A DNA stretch of 64,000 nt from Balamuthia mandrillaris (GCA_031835245.1 JAVKOQ010000033.1:62001-126000), one strand, 5' to 3'; positions 21,792 through 34,038 are shown, numbered from the stretch's first letter. Notes: generated from the sequence alone by a model not told the origin. Numbers and translations: made by a program.

Positions 21792-22394
21792 TTTGTATGT
21801 GTGTGTGTGTGTGTGAGCGGAAAAAAAAAAAAAGAGTAGCAGGGGGGAGGGAAAAAAAATAATCACAGAGAGAGAGAGAAAGAAAAAAAAAAGCGGTGGT
21901 GTAAGTTTTGTCTCGTGTAAGGGGAGACGGAAAACGTTCGTTCGCTTTGTTGTTGTTTTGGGGAGAAGAAAAGAAAAAAAAAAGAGTTCGACAAAAAAAA
22001 AAAAAAGGGAACGCGCCCACACAAATTACGAGGGAAAGCCTTCATACAAAAAGCGTCCAACGTTTCCCACTGGGGGCAAGAGCAGGCGAAAAAATGAGCG
22101 GGAAACGCCTCCATTGGTGCGTTACGTACCGGTAACTCCGAAATTTTCGTGTCGTCCTGAGTACTACTCTGTCTCATCTCTTCTTTCACGTCTACAAAAA
22201 TTCATTGCTACGGTTTATTTTAAATCATGTCGTCATGTAATGAAGCAGCACGTTTTGTCCCCAAATGGTGCTCGTTTGGTAGGGCGAGAAAGAAAGAAAA
22301 CGACAAAGAAAATAACGTGGCGGAGTGGATTAGGATTAGCGGGCGGAAACGAAGAAAGACAGGCGAAAAAAAAAAAAAATCGGATTCGCGGGAG
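21792..22394. promoter_or_regulatory. Divergent upstream region, alpha-tubulin / four-TM gene
   Basis: This 603-bp gap holds the 5' leader of alpha-tubulin (CACACA run, then several A-runs on the plus strand) and the upstream region of the plus-strand gene. A-runs recur at 21830, 21860, 21890, 21975 and 21995. I see no gene here. Confidence 0.5.
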
Positions 22395-24024
22395 ATGAAG
22401 GCGACCTCGTGGAGCGTGGTGACCAAGATAATGGCACTGTTGTCCATCGTCGGCGGGCTGCTTCAGGTCGTGTACGCCATCTTCAACGGCTTCGCGTGGG
22501 GCGGCTTCATCGTCGCTGTTTTCTACGTCGTCACTGGTTCGATTTTTATTTTTAGCTTCACTTCTTTTTTTTTTGTTCGTTTGAGAAAACAAATGATGCG
22601 GACTGAAGGATGTAACAAACAAAAAAGGCATTGTTGGGCTGAAAGCTGGATATTCGTTCACGGTGCGGACGGCGAGGCATTACCTCCTCTCGCTCATCTT
22701 CTCCACTGTCATCCTGCTCAGCCTTAGCACCATCTACACTGTTTGTTTTTCTCTTCATCGTTCTCTTCTCTTTGTGCTTTCTGCTTACATTTCTCTTTGT
22801 TTCTCCATTCTATGCTCTCCGCTCTCGCTCTCTCATTCTCGTTCTCTTTGTTATTCTCGTTGTCGTTCTTCTCTCTTCGTCGTTCTCATCTCCTTTTCAT
22901 ATCAACAGATAGTAGTGGGAATCGGGTACTACCGAACTCTCTGTAGGAAGATGGAGTACATCATAAAGCACGACTGCGACTCGGACACTATCAAACTCTA
23001 TTTCTTGTTGGGCGGCGTCGCTGAGATCTTTCTCACTCTCGTTTGTTGTTCTGGTCTCATGTGCTGTGCTACAGGATACATGCGAGCACTTAGCCACGAA
23101 AATAGTATCCTTCTTCTTCTTTTTCGAATTCTTCTTGTTCTTCTTCTGTTTTGTTCTTGTTTGTTCTTGTTCTTGTTCTTGTTCTTGTTCTTGTTCTTGT
23201 TCTTGTTCTTTTCTTGTTCTTGTTCTTGTTCTTCTTCTTGTTCTTGTTCTTGTTCTTGTTCTTGTTCTTGTTCTTGTTCTTGTTCTTCTTCTTTTCTTCT
23301 TCTTCTTCTTCTTCTTCTTCTTCTTCTTCTTCTGTTCTTCTTCTTCTTCTTCTTCTTCTTCTTCTTCTTCTTCTTCTTCTTCTTCTTGTTCTTCTTCTTC
23401 TTCTTCTTGTTCTTCTTCTTGTTCTTCTTCTTCTTCTTCTTCTTCTTCTTCTTCTTCTTCTTCTTCTTCTTCTTCTTCTTCTTCTTCTTCTTCTTCTTCT
23501 TCTTCTTCTTCTTGTTGTTGTGCTTGTGCTTGTGCTTGTGCTTGTGCTTGTGCTTGTGCTTGTGCTTGCTTGTGCTTGTGCTTGTGCTTGTGCTTGTGCT
23601 TGTGCTTGTGCTTGTGCTTGCTTGTGCTTGTGCTTGTGCTTGTGCTTGTGCTTCGTTCTTCTTTGTTCTTCCTCCTCCTCCTCCTCTGCTTCTTCTGCTT
23701 CTTCTTCTTGTTCTTCTTCTTCTTCCTCCTCCTCCATTGCTCTCTTCTCTGTTTCTTTCGTTTTTATTTCATCTTGTTGACCGTTTTATTGCAATGCAGT
23801 TTATATCTTTGAAACGACTCATCTTCATGAGAAAGATGGTCCGCCTGGTGCGTTTGCTTTCACCACCTTCTCCCTTTCTTTGTGTTCGTTTTGCAAAGGA
23901 AGCTTAACAAAAAACATGAACAAACATGGCAGTGACTTCGCGGTTTGTACAAACCCAACCAGAATATGCTGTCTCTTCCACTTCCCACAAGTATCAACCC
24001 CTGCCTGTATCTTCCATTCCATGA
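22395..24024 (+). CDS. Four-transmembrane small membrane protein
   Basis: Predicted 190-residue protein, exons 22395-22536, 22646-22740, 22909-23104, 23800-23847, 23933-24024. Four hydrophobic helices are visible: IMALLSIVGGLLQVVYAIFN, GFIVAVFYVVTG, HYLLSLIFSTVILLSLSTIY and LGGVAEIFLTLVCCSGLMCC. A short loop before the last helix has one Cys. The tail (FVQTQPEYAVSSTSHKYQPL) contains YAVS, a Y-x-x-hydrophobic endocytic-type motif. The layout is tetraspan-like, but the large Cys-rich loop of tetraspanins is missing, so no family is assigned. The last acceptor (23932) is chosen over one at 23899 because it gives this tail and a prompt stop; both keep phase. Intron 3 is almost all microsatellite. 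Confidence 0.72.
23108..23745 (+). repeat. Compound microsatellite filling an intron
   Basis: Three blocks in series: TTGTTC hexamers (about 23155-23285), TTC triplets (about 23286-23510), then TTGTGC hexamers (about 23515-23652), followed by mixed CTT/CTC. The blocks differ by single substitutions spread through the array, suggesting successive expansions of different unit variants. Confidence 0.95.
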
Positions 24025-24033
24025 TCCCCCTCT

Positions 24034-24070
<37 letters not shown>

Positions 24071-24165
24071 GAGAAAGAAAAACCTTGTAAACAAAAATAC
24101 TATTCTATTTATTTGTCTGTTTATTGCTTTGATAAAAAAAAAACTTTTATCCCTCTTTCACTTTT

Positions 24166-27100
24166 TTATCCTCTTGGCTTACTTTTGGCGTTGTTGCCTT
24201 TTTTCTTTCCAACAAAAGAAGGAGGAGCTGGTGCTCCACTTCGCCGCTTCTTTTTCTTCTTCCTCTTTTGCTGTTCTTCCTCCTCTTCTCTTGTTGTTGT
24301 TCTACCTCGTTGTTTTTGTTCTTCTGCTTCTTCCGTCTTGCTTCTTTCCATTCTATGTTCTTCCTCCCTTTCTTCCTCTTTTTCTATCCTCATTCTTTCT
24401 CCTTCATCTCCTTTCTCTCTTTCTTCTTCTTCCCCATCCACCAAAGAAGAAGAGGAAGAGGAAGCAAAGTCCTTGCATTGAGCAAGAACAATGTCTCGAA
24501 GGATCATCCTCAACTCTTCGCTCTCACACTCAATGCTTGTCTTCATTGGAGACAAATGAATTGCTGCTGAATGGTTAGGCAACAGAATCGAGTAACGATG
24601 CGGTTCGCCTTCTTCTCCTTCCTCCTCTTCCTCCTCTTCCTCTTCTTCTGTTCCTTCCTGCTTTCTTGTTCTTCGATGATAACGGCCAGAAATAACTTGA
24701 ATGTCTGCTGGAGTACTTCCAATTCCACGAGAAGATAACTCGAAGAGAATTTGCGGTAATGCGGGACGGCCCCATAAACGATGTTGATGTTGATGCGAAG
24801 AAAGAAGATCGAATGTGGAAGAAGAGGAGGAAGAGGAAGATGAAGAAGAAAGCGGTTCTAAAAGCAACTTGTTGTCTCGAAGAGAAAGAACTGCCTCTAC
24901 GTTTGCCATGACTTTAAAAACATTAAATGAGAATGAGGACAAAGACAAGAAATAAGAGAAGACGGAGGAAAAGATGACCGAAAAGAAGAAGAAGAAGAAG
25001 AACAAGAACAAGAAGAAGAGCAAGAAAAAGAAGAAGAGCAAGAAAAAGAAGAAGAAAGAAACGTTACCAATGTTTTCGGAGATACCAGAAGAAGATGGGT
25101 GAAGGTTTAGAGCAAGAGAAGGAGCCAAGCGAGCACGTTCAAACATATCCTCCGAAGGAATGTGCAACACATCAGCATGCATAAACGTACTAACTTTACA
25201 TTCCGAATTTGGAGGTACGATTTGTGTTCTTTTGTCGCCGCTCATCATTTCTTCGGTTGACGTTTCAGCAGAAGCGGTTGATGAAGAAAAGTATTCTTGT
25301 GGCAAGATGATATGTTTGGGTTGGAGAGTGTGAAGAAGGCGATTGGCATCGACAAAGTTGAGACGAGGATCAAGAGGACAGTAGTGCGTGCGAATCTCGA
25401 ATGGTTGATATGGTTGTAATACCACCACGTGATCGAAATCTGGCTCTATATCATGTCGCAGAGAAGAGAGAACAAGAAAACAAGAGAGAGAGAGAGAGAG
25501 AGTGAGTGAGTGATTCAAAGAGGAAAGAGGATGAAACGTGAGTAGTAATGAAAGCTAATAACAAGAAACAAAATAAGCAAATGAAGGATGAAAACAAAGC
25601 AAAGCAAAACAATAACAATTAAACAGGTACAACAAAGCAAAAAAACAAATAGCAAGAAACGTTACCAGTAAATATAACAGCATTTTTACGGTCAGCAGCC
25701 CACATGTTAAATATATAAACAGCATCGCCACATCGAAGCGAAGGATGCCCAGCAAACACGACACATGGTTCTTTCATGGTGGAGGCAAACGTTTTGGCAT
25801 GAACGCCAGAGAAATGGTTCAACCTTCCGCTCTCCAACAGTTCGGCATGAATAAACGGCATTTCAGGTAGATACGCTTTGTCTTGTTTGCTTTTGCACAA
25901 CCTAAGGGAGAAAGGGATGGGGAAAAAAAGGAAGGAAAAAAACAAACAATATAAATAAACAAAAGATAAGCGGAGAGCAATGGAACACCAAGAAGAAGAA
26001 TAAGCAACACCACAACAAGAAACAAACCATTCAGAAGCAATGTTTGCGTAGGCCAGGGTGCTGTCGCCAACAGGAGACAGGAAGTAAAGGGGCACGCGCG
26101 GAATGCCAACGTTCTGCAGATATGTATACACAAAATCAAAGAGATCAAAGACAATGCCAGACGGATAACATGGCAGCAACACGTTGCCTCCTCCACTTAA
26201 TGTTTGTCCTTAAGGGTGATCGCAGATTTTTAAATTGAGTGGAGAAATCGGAGACGCAAGACGAAAGAGAACAAGAAGAAGAGCGAAACGTACCAATAAT
26301 AGAACACAATTCCTGCAGCATAGGATCAGGTAATCGCATGGGCTCCCTCGTCAGCTTCGTCAATATCACTGTATGACAGCCCTTAGCCGCCAACTTCTCC
26401 ACGTTCATCGGCTGCGGGTGTCTCGCGGAGGCCGTGGCCGAGTCCGCCACATATGCTATCCGCCGGTTAGAGCTAGTTTGCAGCAGCCAGTTGCAGCTGC
26501 CCAGGGAGAAGCCGGAGCTGAGAGCAGTGGCTTGAACGCAGCCAAAGAGCTCGATGGGTTGGTCGTAAGAGAGGGCGTTGATCTTGGCAACGGCACTCTC
26601 CACATCCTGCAGCTTGTAGAGCTTCTGCCAGTCGGTAGCAGCGTTACCCAGTTGCTCTTGAAGTATTCGTGGAAGTGAGCTGTTGTTTGTTTGTCAGATT
26701 TTGAAATATGTGTTTAAGAATAAAGTTCAGAACCTTACTAAATCTTCATTGAGCCAACAACGGGAGCCACTTTTGTCTATTGTCGTGGACTTTGATGACA
26801 TATGGTTGCTTCCGCTGTATATTCTTGTGCTTTCTTCCACGTAAGTTACCAGTTCTTTCATCAACATTCTGCTCATCGTTCATGCAAAAGATGTTGTTAG
26901 ATTGAACAAAGGGAAAAGCAAGCAGGAATTATGCAAGAAGAACGAAGCGAGAAGAGGAAAGCAAAGGAAAAAAAAACCTTCCAATCTGTACAGTGGGTTC
27001 TGTGGCATAAACCTTTCCTCGAAAGGAGGTGTACTCGGTGATGAACGGCAGAGCCAACATGTTGCGAGCATTAGAGATGAGTATGGCGTCAACGCTCGAC

Positions 27101-27686
27101 ATGTCGAGCAGCTCCAGCTGCGGCAATTGCACTCGCAACGGACTATCTTCGATGAAGATGTTGCCTCCAATGGTTTGCAGTGGCACGGCTGATCTCGCTT
27201 CATTCTCTTTCGTTTTGTTTAGCATAAGTTACGCGAAGGTAGCAGCAGAGCGAAGAAGAAGAAGAAGAAGAAGAAGAAGAAGAAGAAGAAGAAGAAGAAG
27301 AAGAAGAAGAAGAAGAAGAAGAAGAACAAGAAGAAGAACAAGAAGAAGAACAAGAAGAACGAAGAAGAAGACGACGAAAGAGTGAAGAAAGTTGCGAAGA
27401 AGAAGAAAAAGAAAAGGGTACCACGGCTCTTGCTCGATTGCTTGCGTTTCTTGGAGCGTTCCGCTTCGCCGCAGCGAGGTACCCGAGGCAAGAAGCGAAG
27501 GAAAGCGGATAGTTCTAACCCACAGTCCAACATCAGCATCGTGCCTTTGAGCTTGAGCACCATGCAACTGGCCGTTGGATCTTGTCCCAAGCAGTACTTG
27601 AAAGAGAGTGAGAGAGAGAAGGGAGAAGAGAGTGAGCACAAAGAACGTCGACTCTGGGCACTGTAGTTGGTTGGTACCAGTTTCAT
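24166..27686 (-). CDS. INTS9: Integrator complex subunit 9
   Basis: Predicted 821-residue INTS9, the catalytically inactive metallo-beta-lactamase/beta-CASP partner of INTS11 in snRNA 3' processing. Exons: 27686-27678, 27596-27422, 27197-26978, 26868-26734, 26679-26294, 26208-26028, 25901-25666, 25445-25068, 24911-24166. The first coding exon is only nine bases (MKL), joined to [11 protein letters not shown]; human INTS9 starts MKLYCLSGHPTLPC. Strong matches are [73 protein letters not shown] and [20 protein letters not shown]. It is about 160 residues longer than human INTS9 (658), from Ser/Glu tracts and a Lys/Glu/Arg-rich C-terminal extension ending KSKPRG. Head to head with PMVK. Confidence 0.95.
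27258..27362 (-). repeat. (CTT)n tract in INTS9 intron 2 (AAG on the plus strand)
   Basis: AAG triplets with AAC interruptions near the high-coordinate end, inside the intron between 27422 and 27197; pyrimidine-rich on the sense strand. Confidence 0.93.
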
Positions 27687-27947
27687 GGCTTTCTACTCCA
27701 CGCACAAACAAATAAATAACTAACACTCTTTCCTCCTCCTTCCGTCCGCCTTCCACTCCTTTTGCTACGCAGGGGAGAGAGAGAGAGAGAGCAACTTCGC
27801 TGCTTCCTCTTCTTTCTCGATTCCTCTTCACATCTCTCACGTCGTCTCGACCGCGACGATGACGACCCGATGAAATGTATCGCGTCGTCGCGAAAAATTT
27901 CCCGCCATTTTTTCTTTTCAACAGCGCAGAGGAAAAACAACAAAAAA
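27687..27947. promoter_or_regulatory. Bidirectional promoter, INTS9 / PMVK
   Basis: 261 bp separate the two divergent start codons. The region contains a GA run near 27777-27791 and a CG-rich block (CGTCGTCTCGACCGCGACGA) near 27840. An ATG at 27870 is in frame with PMVK. Confidence 0.6.
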
Positions 27948-28278
27948 ATGGGCGGCGGCGGCGCGGTTGTGCTGTTGCTCTTGTCGGGGAAACGCTGCAG
28001 CGGCAAAGACACGTTGGCGGCCCTGCTCTCCCGCCGTTTGCTGCTGGGAAATGGAGGCGAAGAGCAGGCGGAGCAGGCCCCCTGCTGCAGGGAAGAGCGA
28101 GTAGCGCCAAGTCCTGGCCACCGGCGGGAGGGGAAAGGGGAGGAGGAGTTCGGGGGGGAGGAGCGGATCGCCGTGCGGGTGGTGCATCTCGCGGATGAGC
28201 TGAAGCGAGCGTACGCGGAGGCCACCGGGGCCGACTGGCAACGGCTCCTTACGGATAGAAGCTACAAGGTCATTCATT

Positions 28279-28314
<36 letters not shown>

Positions 28315-28865
28315 TTCCCTTTTCAAACAAAAATTACAAATCAAAAAAAAAAAAAAAACAGGAAGCGCACAGAGAAACGATGACGGCCTTTTATCACCAG
28401 CTCAAAGTCACTCGCCAGGTCACCTTTTTCTGCGAGTCCATCGCCCAGAACGTCATCTTTCCCTCCCTGCTTAGCACCTCCGCCACCACTACCACCGCCA
28501 CCGCCCCAAACCAAGTCATCATCCTTGCCGATCTTCGCCACCGCTTTGAGCTGTCCTACTTTCTTCAGCTCGCGGCGAACGACCACTCAACAGAGCAAAA
28601 AGCAAGGATAAAGGTGTTGACCGTTCGCTTGGAAGCTACGGAGGAGGCCAGAAGGGGTTGGGGGTGGGTGAAAGGAGCCATCGACGAGGATATCACTGAA
28701 ACGGATTTGGATGGCGTCTTCTCTCTGCGGAACGAGGAGAAAGAGGGAAAGGAGAAAGAGGAGAGTTATCGTTGGGACTTTTGCTTTCGCAACGAGAAGA
28801 ATGGGTTGGAGCATTTGGAAAAGTTTGTGGAAGAGCAGTTGATACCTACCGTGTATGCTCTATGA
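27948..28865 (+). CDS. PMVK: Phosphomevalonate kinase (animal type)
   Basis: Predicted 274-residue enzyme that phosphorylates mevalonate-5-phosphate in the mevalonate pathway. Exons 27948-28268 and 28362-28865. The P-loop-like LLSGKRCSGKDTL matches human LLFSGKRKSGKDF. WQRLLTDRSYKEAHRETM matches FQRLLDTSTYKEAFRKDM, and RGWGWVKGAIDEDITETDLD matches RGWVFTPGVDDAESECGLD. This is the P-loop NMP-kinase-like animal PMVK, not the GHMP-fold enzyme of fungi and plants. An insert (about residues 35-70, Glu/Gly/Arg-rich) and a Thr/Ala run lengthen it relative to human (192). An in-frame ATG at 27870 would add a basic, acid-free N-terminus (MKCIASSRKISRHFFF), possibly an organelle signal. Confidence 0.93.
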
Positions 28866-28997
28866 AGAAGAAAAGAAATAGGAGTTTGAAAGAAAGAAAG
28901 AAGATAAAGGAAAGAAATCTAGTGAACAAATACTGTAACAACTGTACACGAGCAAACATACAAAAAAACACACATACAAAAGAAGAGCGAGAGCAAC

Positions 28998-30616
28998 TCA
29001 GTCACTCCATCGTGGATCCGTGTTACTCTCCTGCTGCTGATGCATTCTCATCCTCCTTGATACTCCATTGCTATGGGTGCCTCCTCCTTCTATACACGGA
29101 AGCACTGAATCACTCCACCTTTCAATGAAGACGTTAGACGAAAGAATAGAGCGAAGAGAGAAGAAAAGGAAGGAGCAAACAGGAACAAGAAGAAAGTTAC
29201 TTACCAATCACCACAAAGGAAGGAATGCATATCCTTCCAATCGGCATACTGTAGCAAGAAGTAAGGCCGCAGCTGATGCGACAGCAACGCCAAGTTCCGG
29301 GCATGAACGGGCTGATTGCACAGCGGGCAGTGCGACTTGACCTCCATCCACCGCTCAAAGCAGCATCGATGGAAGCTGTGCCGACATTCTGTGGTGAAGT
29401 CGCATCCCATATCCAAACAGATGCAGCATTGGTGTTGTTGCAAGAGTGTTGTCTCTTGTTCCTGTTCTTCTTTTTCTTTTTCTTTTTCAGTTGATGAAGA
29501 GGAAGAAGAGGTAGAAGGAGGAGATGAAAGAAAGTTGGTGCGTTCACAGAATTTGAGGAGCTTCCAGAGGGAGAAGTAGAGGCCTTTGAAGAAGAAGAAC
29601 ATGGCGATGGGGACCACGCGCAGCGCTAGCCCGCTGTAGAAAGGCGCCATTGCTCGGTTGCTTTTCTTCCATATCACATATAATGTACCTTTGTTTGTTG
29701 GAGAACAACAATGAGACAAGCGAGAGAGGAACCGCAAGAAAGAAACCGCAAGAGAGAAAGGAAAAATACCAAGAAGAACAAGGCGAGAAATGCCGGGAGT
29801 GAGTCCACGTTTCCTGGCTTTGCTATCTTGATCCAAGTTGAAGTTTGCCTAGAAGAACCAAACAGAAGAAAGAAAGACAGAAACAATAAAACGACGCGAA
29901 GGTGAGGTACGATCGGTGAGGAACGAACAAAGAACGGCAAAGGACAAAGAAGAAGAAGAAGAAGAAGAAGAAGAAGAACAACAACAACAAGAAGAACAAC
30001 AACAAGAAAGAGAAGAAGCAGAACAATAACAAGCAGAAGCAGAACGATAAGAAGCAGAAGAAGAAGAAGAAGAAGAAGAAGAAGAAGAAGAAGAAGAAGA
30101 AGAACAAGAAGAAGAAGAAGAAGAACAAGAAGAAGAAGAAGAAGAAGAACAAGAAGAAGAAGAAGAAGCAGAAGCAGAAGCACGAAGAAGAACAAGGTAA
30201 GCCAACGTTGAGGAAAAAGACGTGAAAGAAGAACATACGCAGAGCGCGATCATAGCGAGCGAAAACATGGTCAAACGTTTGGCGAGGTCAGAGAAGGTGC
30301 GAAAGCGGAAGAGAAAGAGGACGAGGATGAGCAGGAAGCCCTTGGTGTTGAGCAGGTTGAGGCCCCTCTGCAGGAAGGCAAACGGATGACCGCGGGAATG
30401 TGTAGCAGAGGAGGAAGTGGAAAGAGATGGGGTCGAAGAAGGAGGAGAAGGCGGAGGAGCTTCGTAGTGAAGGAGAGGAAGAGCGAGAAGAAGAGTTGGT
30501 CGGCTTCTTTGTACTACGGAAGAGGAGGATGGAGGAGAGGGAGAAGAAGAAGAGGAGGAGGAAGGCGTAAGTAAGTCGCTCTTGATGAAAACATCAAGGG
30601 GCAAAATGTCGCCCAT
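28998..30616 (-). CDS. RING-finger membrane protein (probable E3 ubiquitin ligase)
   Basis: Predicted 353-residue protein, exons 30616-30239, 29848-29770, 29688-29205, 29118-28998. A Ser/Pro-rich N-terminus precedes hydrophobic segments (GFLLILVLFLF; MFSLAMIALC; GLALRVVPIAMFFFFKGLYF). A RING finger follows: CCICLDMGCDFTTECRHSFH then CPLC, spacing C-x2-C-x10-C-x-H-x3-C-x2-C type. The general layout, several TM helices then a C-terminal RING, resembles RNFT-type membrane ligases. The last junction is notable: the donor GTAAGT is preceded by TG, so retention of the final intron ends the protein at once (Trp, then stop), while splicing adds about 40 residues. Intron 1 is mostly AAG/AAC repeat. 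Confidence 0.82.
29951..30180 (-). repeat. (CTT)n tract in RING gene intron 1 (AAG on the plus strand)
   Basis: AAG triplets interrupted by AAC, CAG and ACA units; pyrimidine-rich on the sense strand. Confidence 0.9.
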
Positions 30617-31111
30617 TTTTTTTGTAAAAAATTGCTTGTCGTTGTTAAAACGTGCCCCAAGTAAGATGGAAAAGCAGCTTTGAAGAAAGAATCAACAACA
30701 GAAAGATTTCTTTCTATCTTTCAAGTTGTTGTTGTTGTGGCGCAATGAAAGGAAAGCAAAAAAAAAAAGTTGTTGCTCTCGTCCTTTCTTTTTGTATCTT
30801 TTTGATGTGGAAGTGATGCTGCTGCAGGTGTTGTCTATGAATCTACGCATAAACTGGCTGCACCGAGGTTAGACAGAGAGCTTTCCCGATCGAGCAGCTT
30901 TCGTGTCCTTGTCAAAATTCACCCGAGGAGTCGTGCCACTGCCCAGTCATTTCCGCGGCATTTCGTCCGATTTTCTACCTCTCTCCTCTCTATCATGCCT
31001 ATCTCATGTCTTCGCTCTTATCTGGCACCCTTTCACCTAAATTTCGATAAATGTCGACATTTTGTCGACGTAAATTCTTGCCATTGTAAACGACGAGAAG
31101 AGCGGAAAGAA
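30617..31111. promoter_or_regulatory. Divergent upstream region, RING gene / NYN-LRR gene
   Basis: 495-bp gap between divergent genes. Two GTCGAC sites lie 14 bp apart near 31053-31072, the same hexamer found in the repeated element at 18317-18378. I see no gene here. Confidence 0.5.
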
Positions 31112-33554
31112 ATGGATGGCTCATCTGTTGTTGGTTGCGTGCTTGGCGTGCAGCCTTGGAACTACAGCTACTCCGCGCAACCGCCGAGAGCAGGCTCTCG
31201 CACCAACCGCTCGGACCTTCTTTCCTTGCTCTGTGCTTCATCCTCAGGTTCCTGCAGGAGCGGTGGCGGTGAGGAGGATGAGACTTGCAAGGAGGCCGTT
31301 GCCGTGTTTTTGAGGAGGGCAAAGGCCCTGTTCTATGCCACCCTCGTGAAGAACAAGTTGAAGCAGCCGGTGCATAGGAGGGATCCTTGGCCTTCCGCTC
31401 ATCGCCAGTTCATGAGCGGGATCGCGGAGCTCAAGGCTGAGATGAAGATGAGCGCCAGCGATGGCGTTGACGGAGAGGATCTCTGGAACATCCTTGTTGA
31501 AGAGGTTTGTCTTCTCTCTCTCTCTCTCTCGCTCTCTCTCTCGTCGCTCTCTCGTCGCTCTCTCGTTCTCTTCTCGTTTTCCCTTCTCACTTTTCTCTTC
31601 TTCCTTCTCCTCTTTCTTTTCTCGTTCTCTTCTATGTACTCTCGTTTTCTTTGCTTGTTGTGGTTCTTCGTCTCCTTCTTGTGTTCTCGTTTTCATTTAT
31701 GCCTATCTCTTAACATTGTTTTTTCAAATAATAAACACACAGTGGTGGCGATGGTGGTTTATGTCCATTAGCGATAAAACGACGACTGCCATCACGACTT
31801 GCTGCCAGCATCCTCCTTCCTGTTGTCCTTGTTGGAATGCCATTTCTTCCTCGTCTTCTCCATCCTCTCCTGCTTTGCACATGGGTGGTCTTAGCAAACA
31901 CCGTCACTCCTTCAACTGCTTCTTCCTTTTTGGCCTTCTTCACGCTCCTCACCTCACTCGTTTTCGTTCTTCGTTTCCTCCCTCTGCTTTCTTGTCTTCT
32001 GCTGCCACTGCGAATGAGTCTACTCTATTTGTTCCAGACCCTTCGTTGCGCCATCAACGATATCATCTTCGCTCTTTTCATCGCGGAGAACACGTTTTAC
32101 TTATCGACATTGACAATTGCGCAAAGATACTCAACTTTGTGAAGGATAGAGTTCCCTCCAACGTTTGCGTTATAGGATTTTGTGGACCTCACTATTACAC
32201 TGTTGCTCCAACAAGTTTCCATCGTTTGTTGCGACGTGGGCTTATGCATGTCATCTACACTAATACTGACGGCAAAGACTATGATGAATGGATGGCCTCT
32301 TCTTCGTCTTCTTCGGAGTCCTCCGCTATCGAAGAAGAAAATATAGGAGATGCATTCTTGATCTCGTTCTATAACAGCGGATGTGAAAAGAAGTGGAAGA
32401 ATGCTGCCGACTATATGTTGTCGATGTATGCTGGTATTTATCTCTTTGTTCTTTTCTGCTCAATTCTCTTCCTTTCTTTATTCAGTGTTCATTTTCAGCA
32501 TTCCTTTTCTTCCTCTGCTTTGTTAACGTAAAAAAAAATTCAACAGGAGTATTACATCGTCTTTTACCAACTTACGTTCCATTCACTATCGTATCTCACG
32601 ACGATGGAATGGAGTACGTGGTGGATGCTCTTTGGACTAGGGGAAGAGAAGCCGAAAGGATGTCCGCCAAAGACTTTATCAACCGCTCTCTGATGGTGGT
32701 GGCGTTGGCTGATGCTAAAGAGCATAACCTTCAGTCTTCTTTGCCGTTTTTTGAAGTAGAAGAAAGTAGAGGGGAAGAAAGAAAAAGAGATGATACAAAA
32801 GACGAAGAGAAAGGCGACACACGAACGATTAATCAAGATGACAGCGAAGAAGACGAAGAAGAAGAGGGTGATGACGGCGATGTAGAGTGGAGTCCGAGAG
32901 AGTTGCTTCGAAACAAAGATGGAGAACGGCATTCCTTCCTAACTCCAACACTAGGCGCTTCTTCTCCATCTCCCACGCTGATTTCTCCTTCCTCCTCTTT
33001 CACAGAAATCGCGCCCATTCATCAGCTTAACAACTCTTCATCACCACACGAACTTTCTGCTTGTGCTTCTGTCGCTTCCTCTTCTTTGTCTTGTTCATCG
33101 CCATTACTCCCGTATAATAACCCATTGGCTATAGTAGAACGAGAACAAAGCGGAGACTCTTTACGAGTTATTATTGCACCGCCTTCTTCTTCTTCACGTG
33201 CTATTTCAAGCCCTTTAAAATTCCAGGTGCACGAAGAATTTTCATTCGGCGATGATAAGGAAGAACTATTGCAACGTATAGAACGGATCGAGGAAGATGA
33301 TCCTCAAGACTTGAACATGAGACAGAACGGCATTTGGAATGGGGAGTCATGTCAACGTAACGTCTATGAAGTGAAAATGTTGGGCCGGTTAATAGAACTT
33401 GCTGCAAATGAAGAAAAGCAAAAGAACGAGGAACAAACAACAAAACTGTTTCCAAGAGATATGACTTCTCTCGTGATAAAAGGTCACAGAGCAGGGACTA
33501 TTGGTATCGGTCTGTTGGTGGATCACATGTTAAGCAGGTACACCATACTTTTCG

Positions 33555-33591
<37 letters not shown>

Positions 33592-33993
33592 TCTCTGTCT
33601 TTCTCACCCATTTTTTCTTATTTAAAATATTTTAAATTACTTACACAACAGAGGAGGAATGCCCTACCTTCGTCATGTGGATATGCGAACTCACCGCATG
33701 GGCAACAAAGGAGCTGCACACATGGCCCGTTTGCTGTACCATCAACAATCCGGATGCCCTGCTCTCACTCAACTCGATCTTCGTGGCAATGAGATAGGAG
33801 ATGTTGGGGCTATAGCGATTGCTTCTGCTATGCTCCGGAATACGAGATTGACGTTATTGGATCTTCGGTGGAACCGAATTGGAACGAGAGGAGCCAAATC
33901 TCTGAGTTCGTTCTTAACCTCTTCGTTTTGATTCGTTTTAGTCTTTATGCTTTCAATTTTCTAATCCTTCTTGCTTTGCGATGTTTTGTTTCG

Positions 33994-34038
<45 letters not shown>

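Noticed and set aside
20439-21839. 466-codon open frame antisense to alpha-tubulin
   Set aside because: A shadow caused by the strong codon bias of alpha-tubulin; it has no known motif, while the other strand is a perfect tubulin.
23066-23812. Long frames on both strands over the TTC/TTG arrays
   Set aside because: Simple repeats without stops; the surrounding exons splice across them in phase.
22395-24024. Tetraspanin
   Set aside because: Four helices are present but the large Cys-rich loop with CCG is absent.
31116-31313. Frame starting with a signal-peptide-like MAHLLLVACLACSLG
   Set aside because: Ends after 65 codons and overlaps in another frame with the first exon of the NYN-LRR gene, which is joined in phase to the rest.
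31837-32142. Frame with several hydrophobic helices
   Set aside because: It is another frame of NYN-LRR exon 2; the frame chosen continues into IDIDNC and KNAAD.
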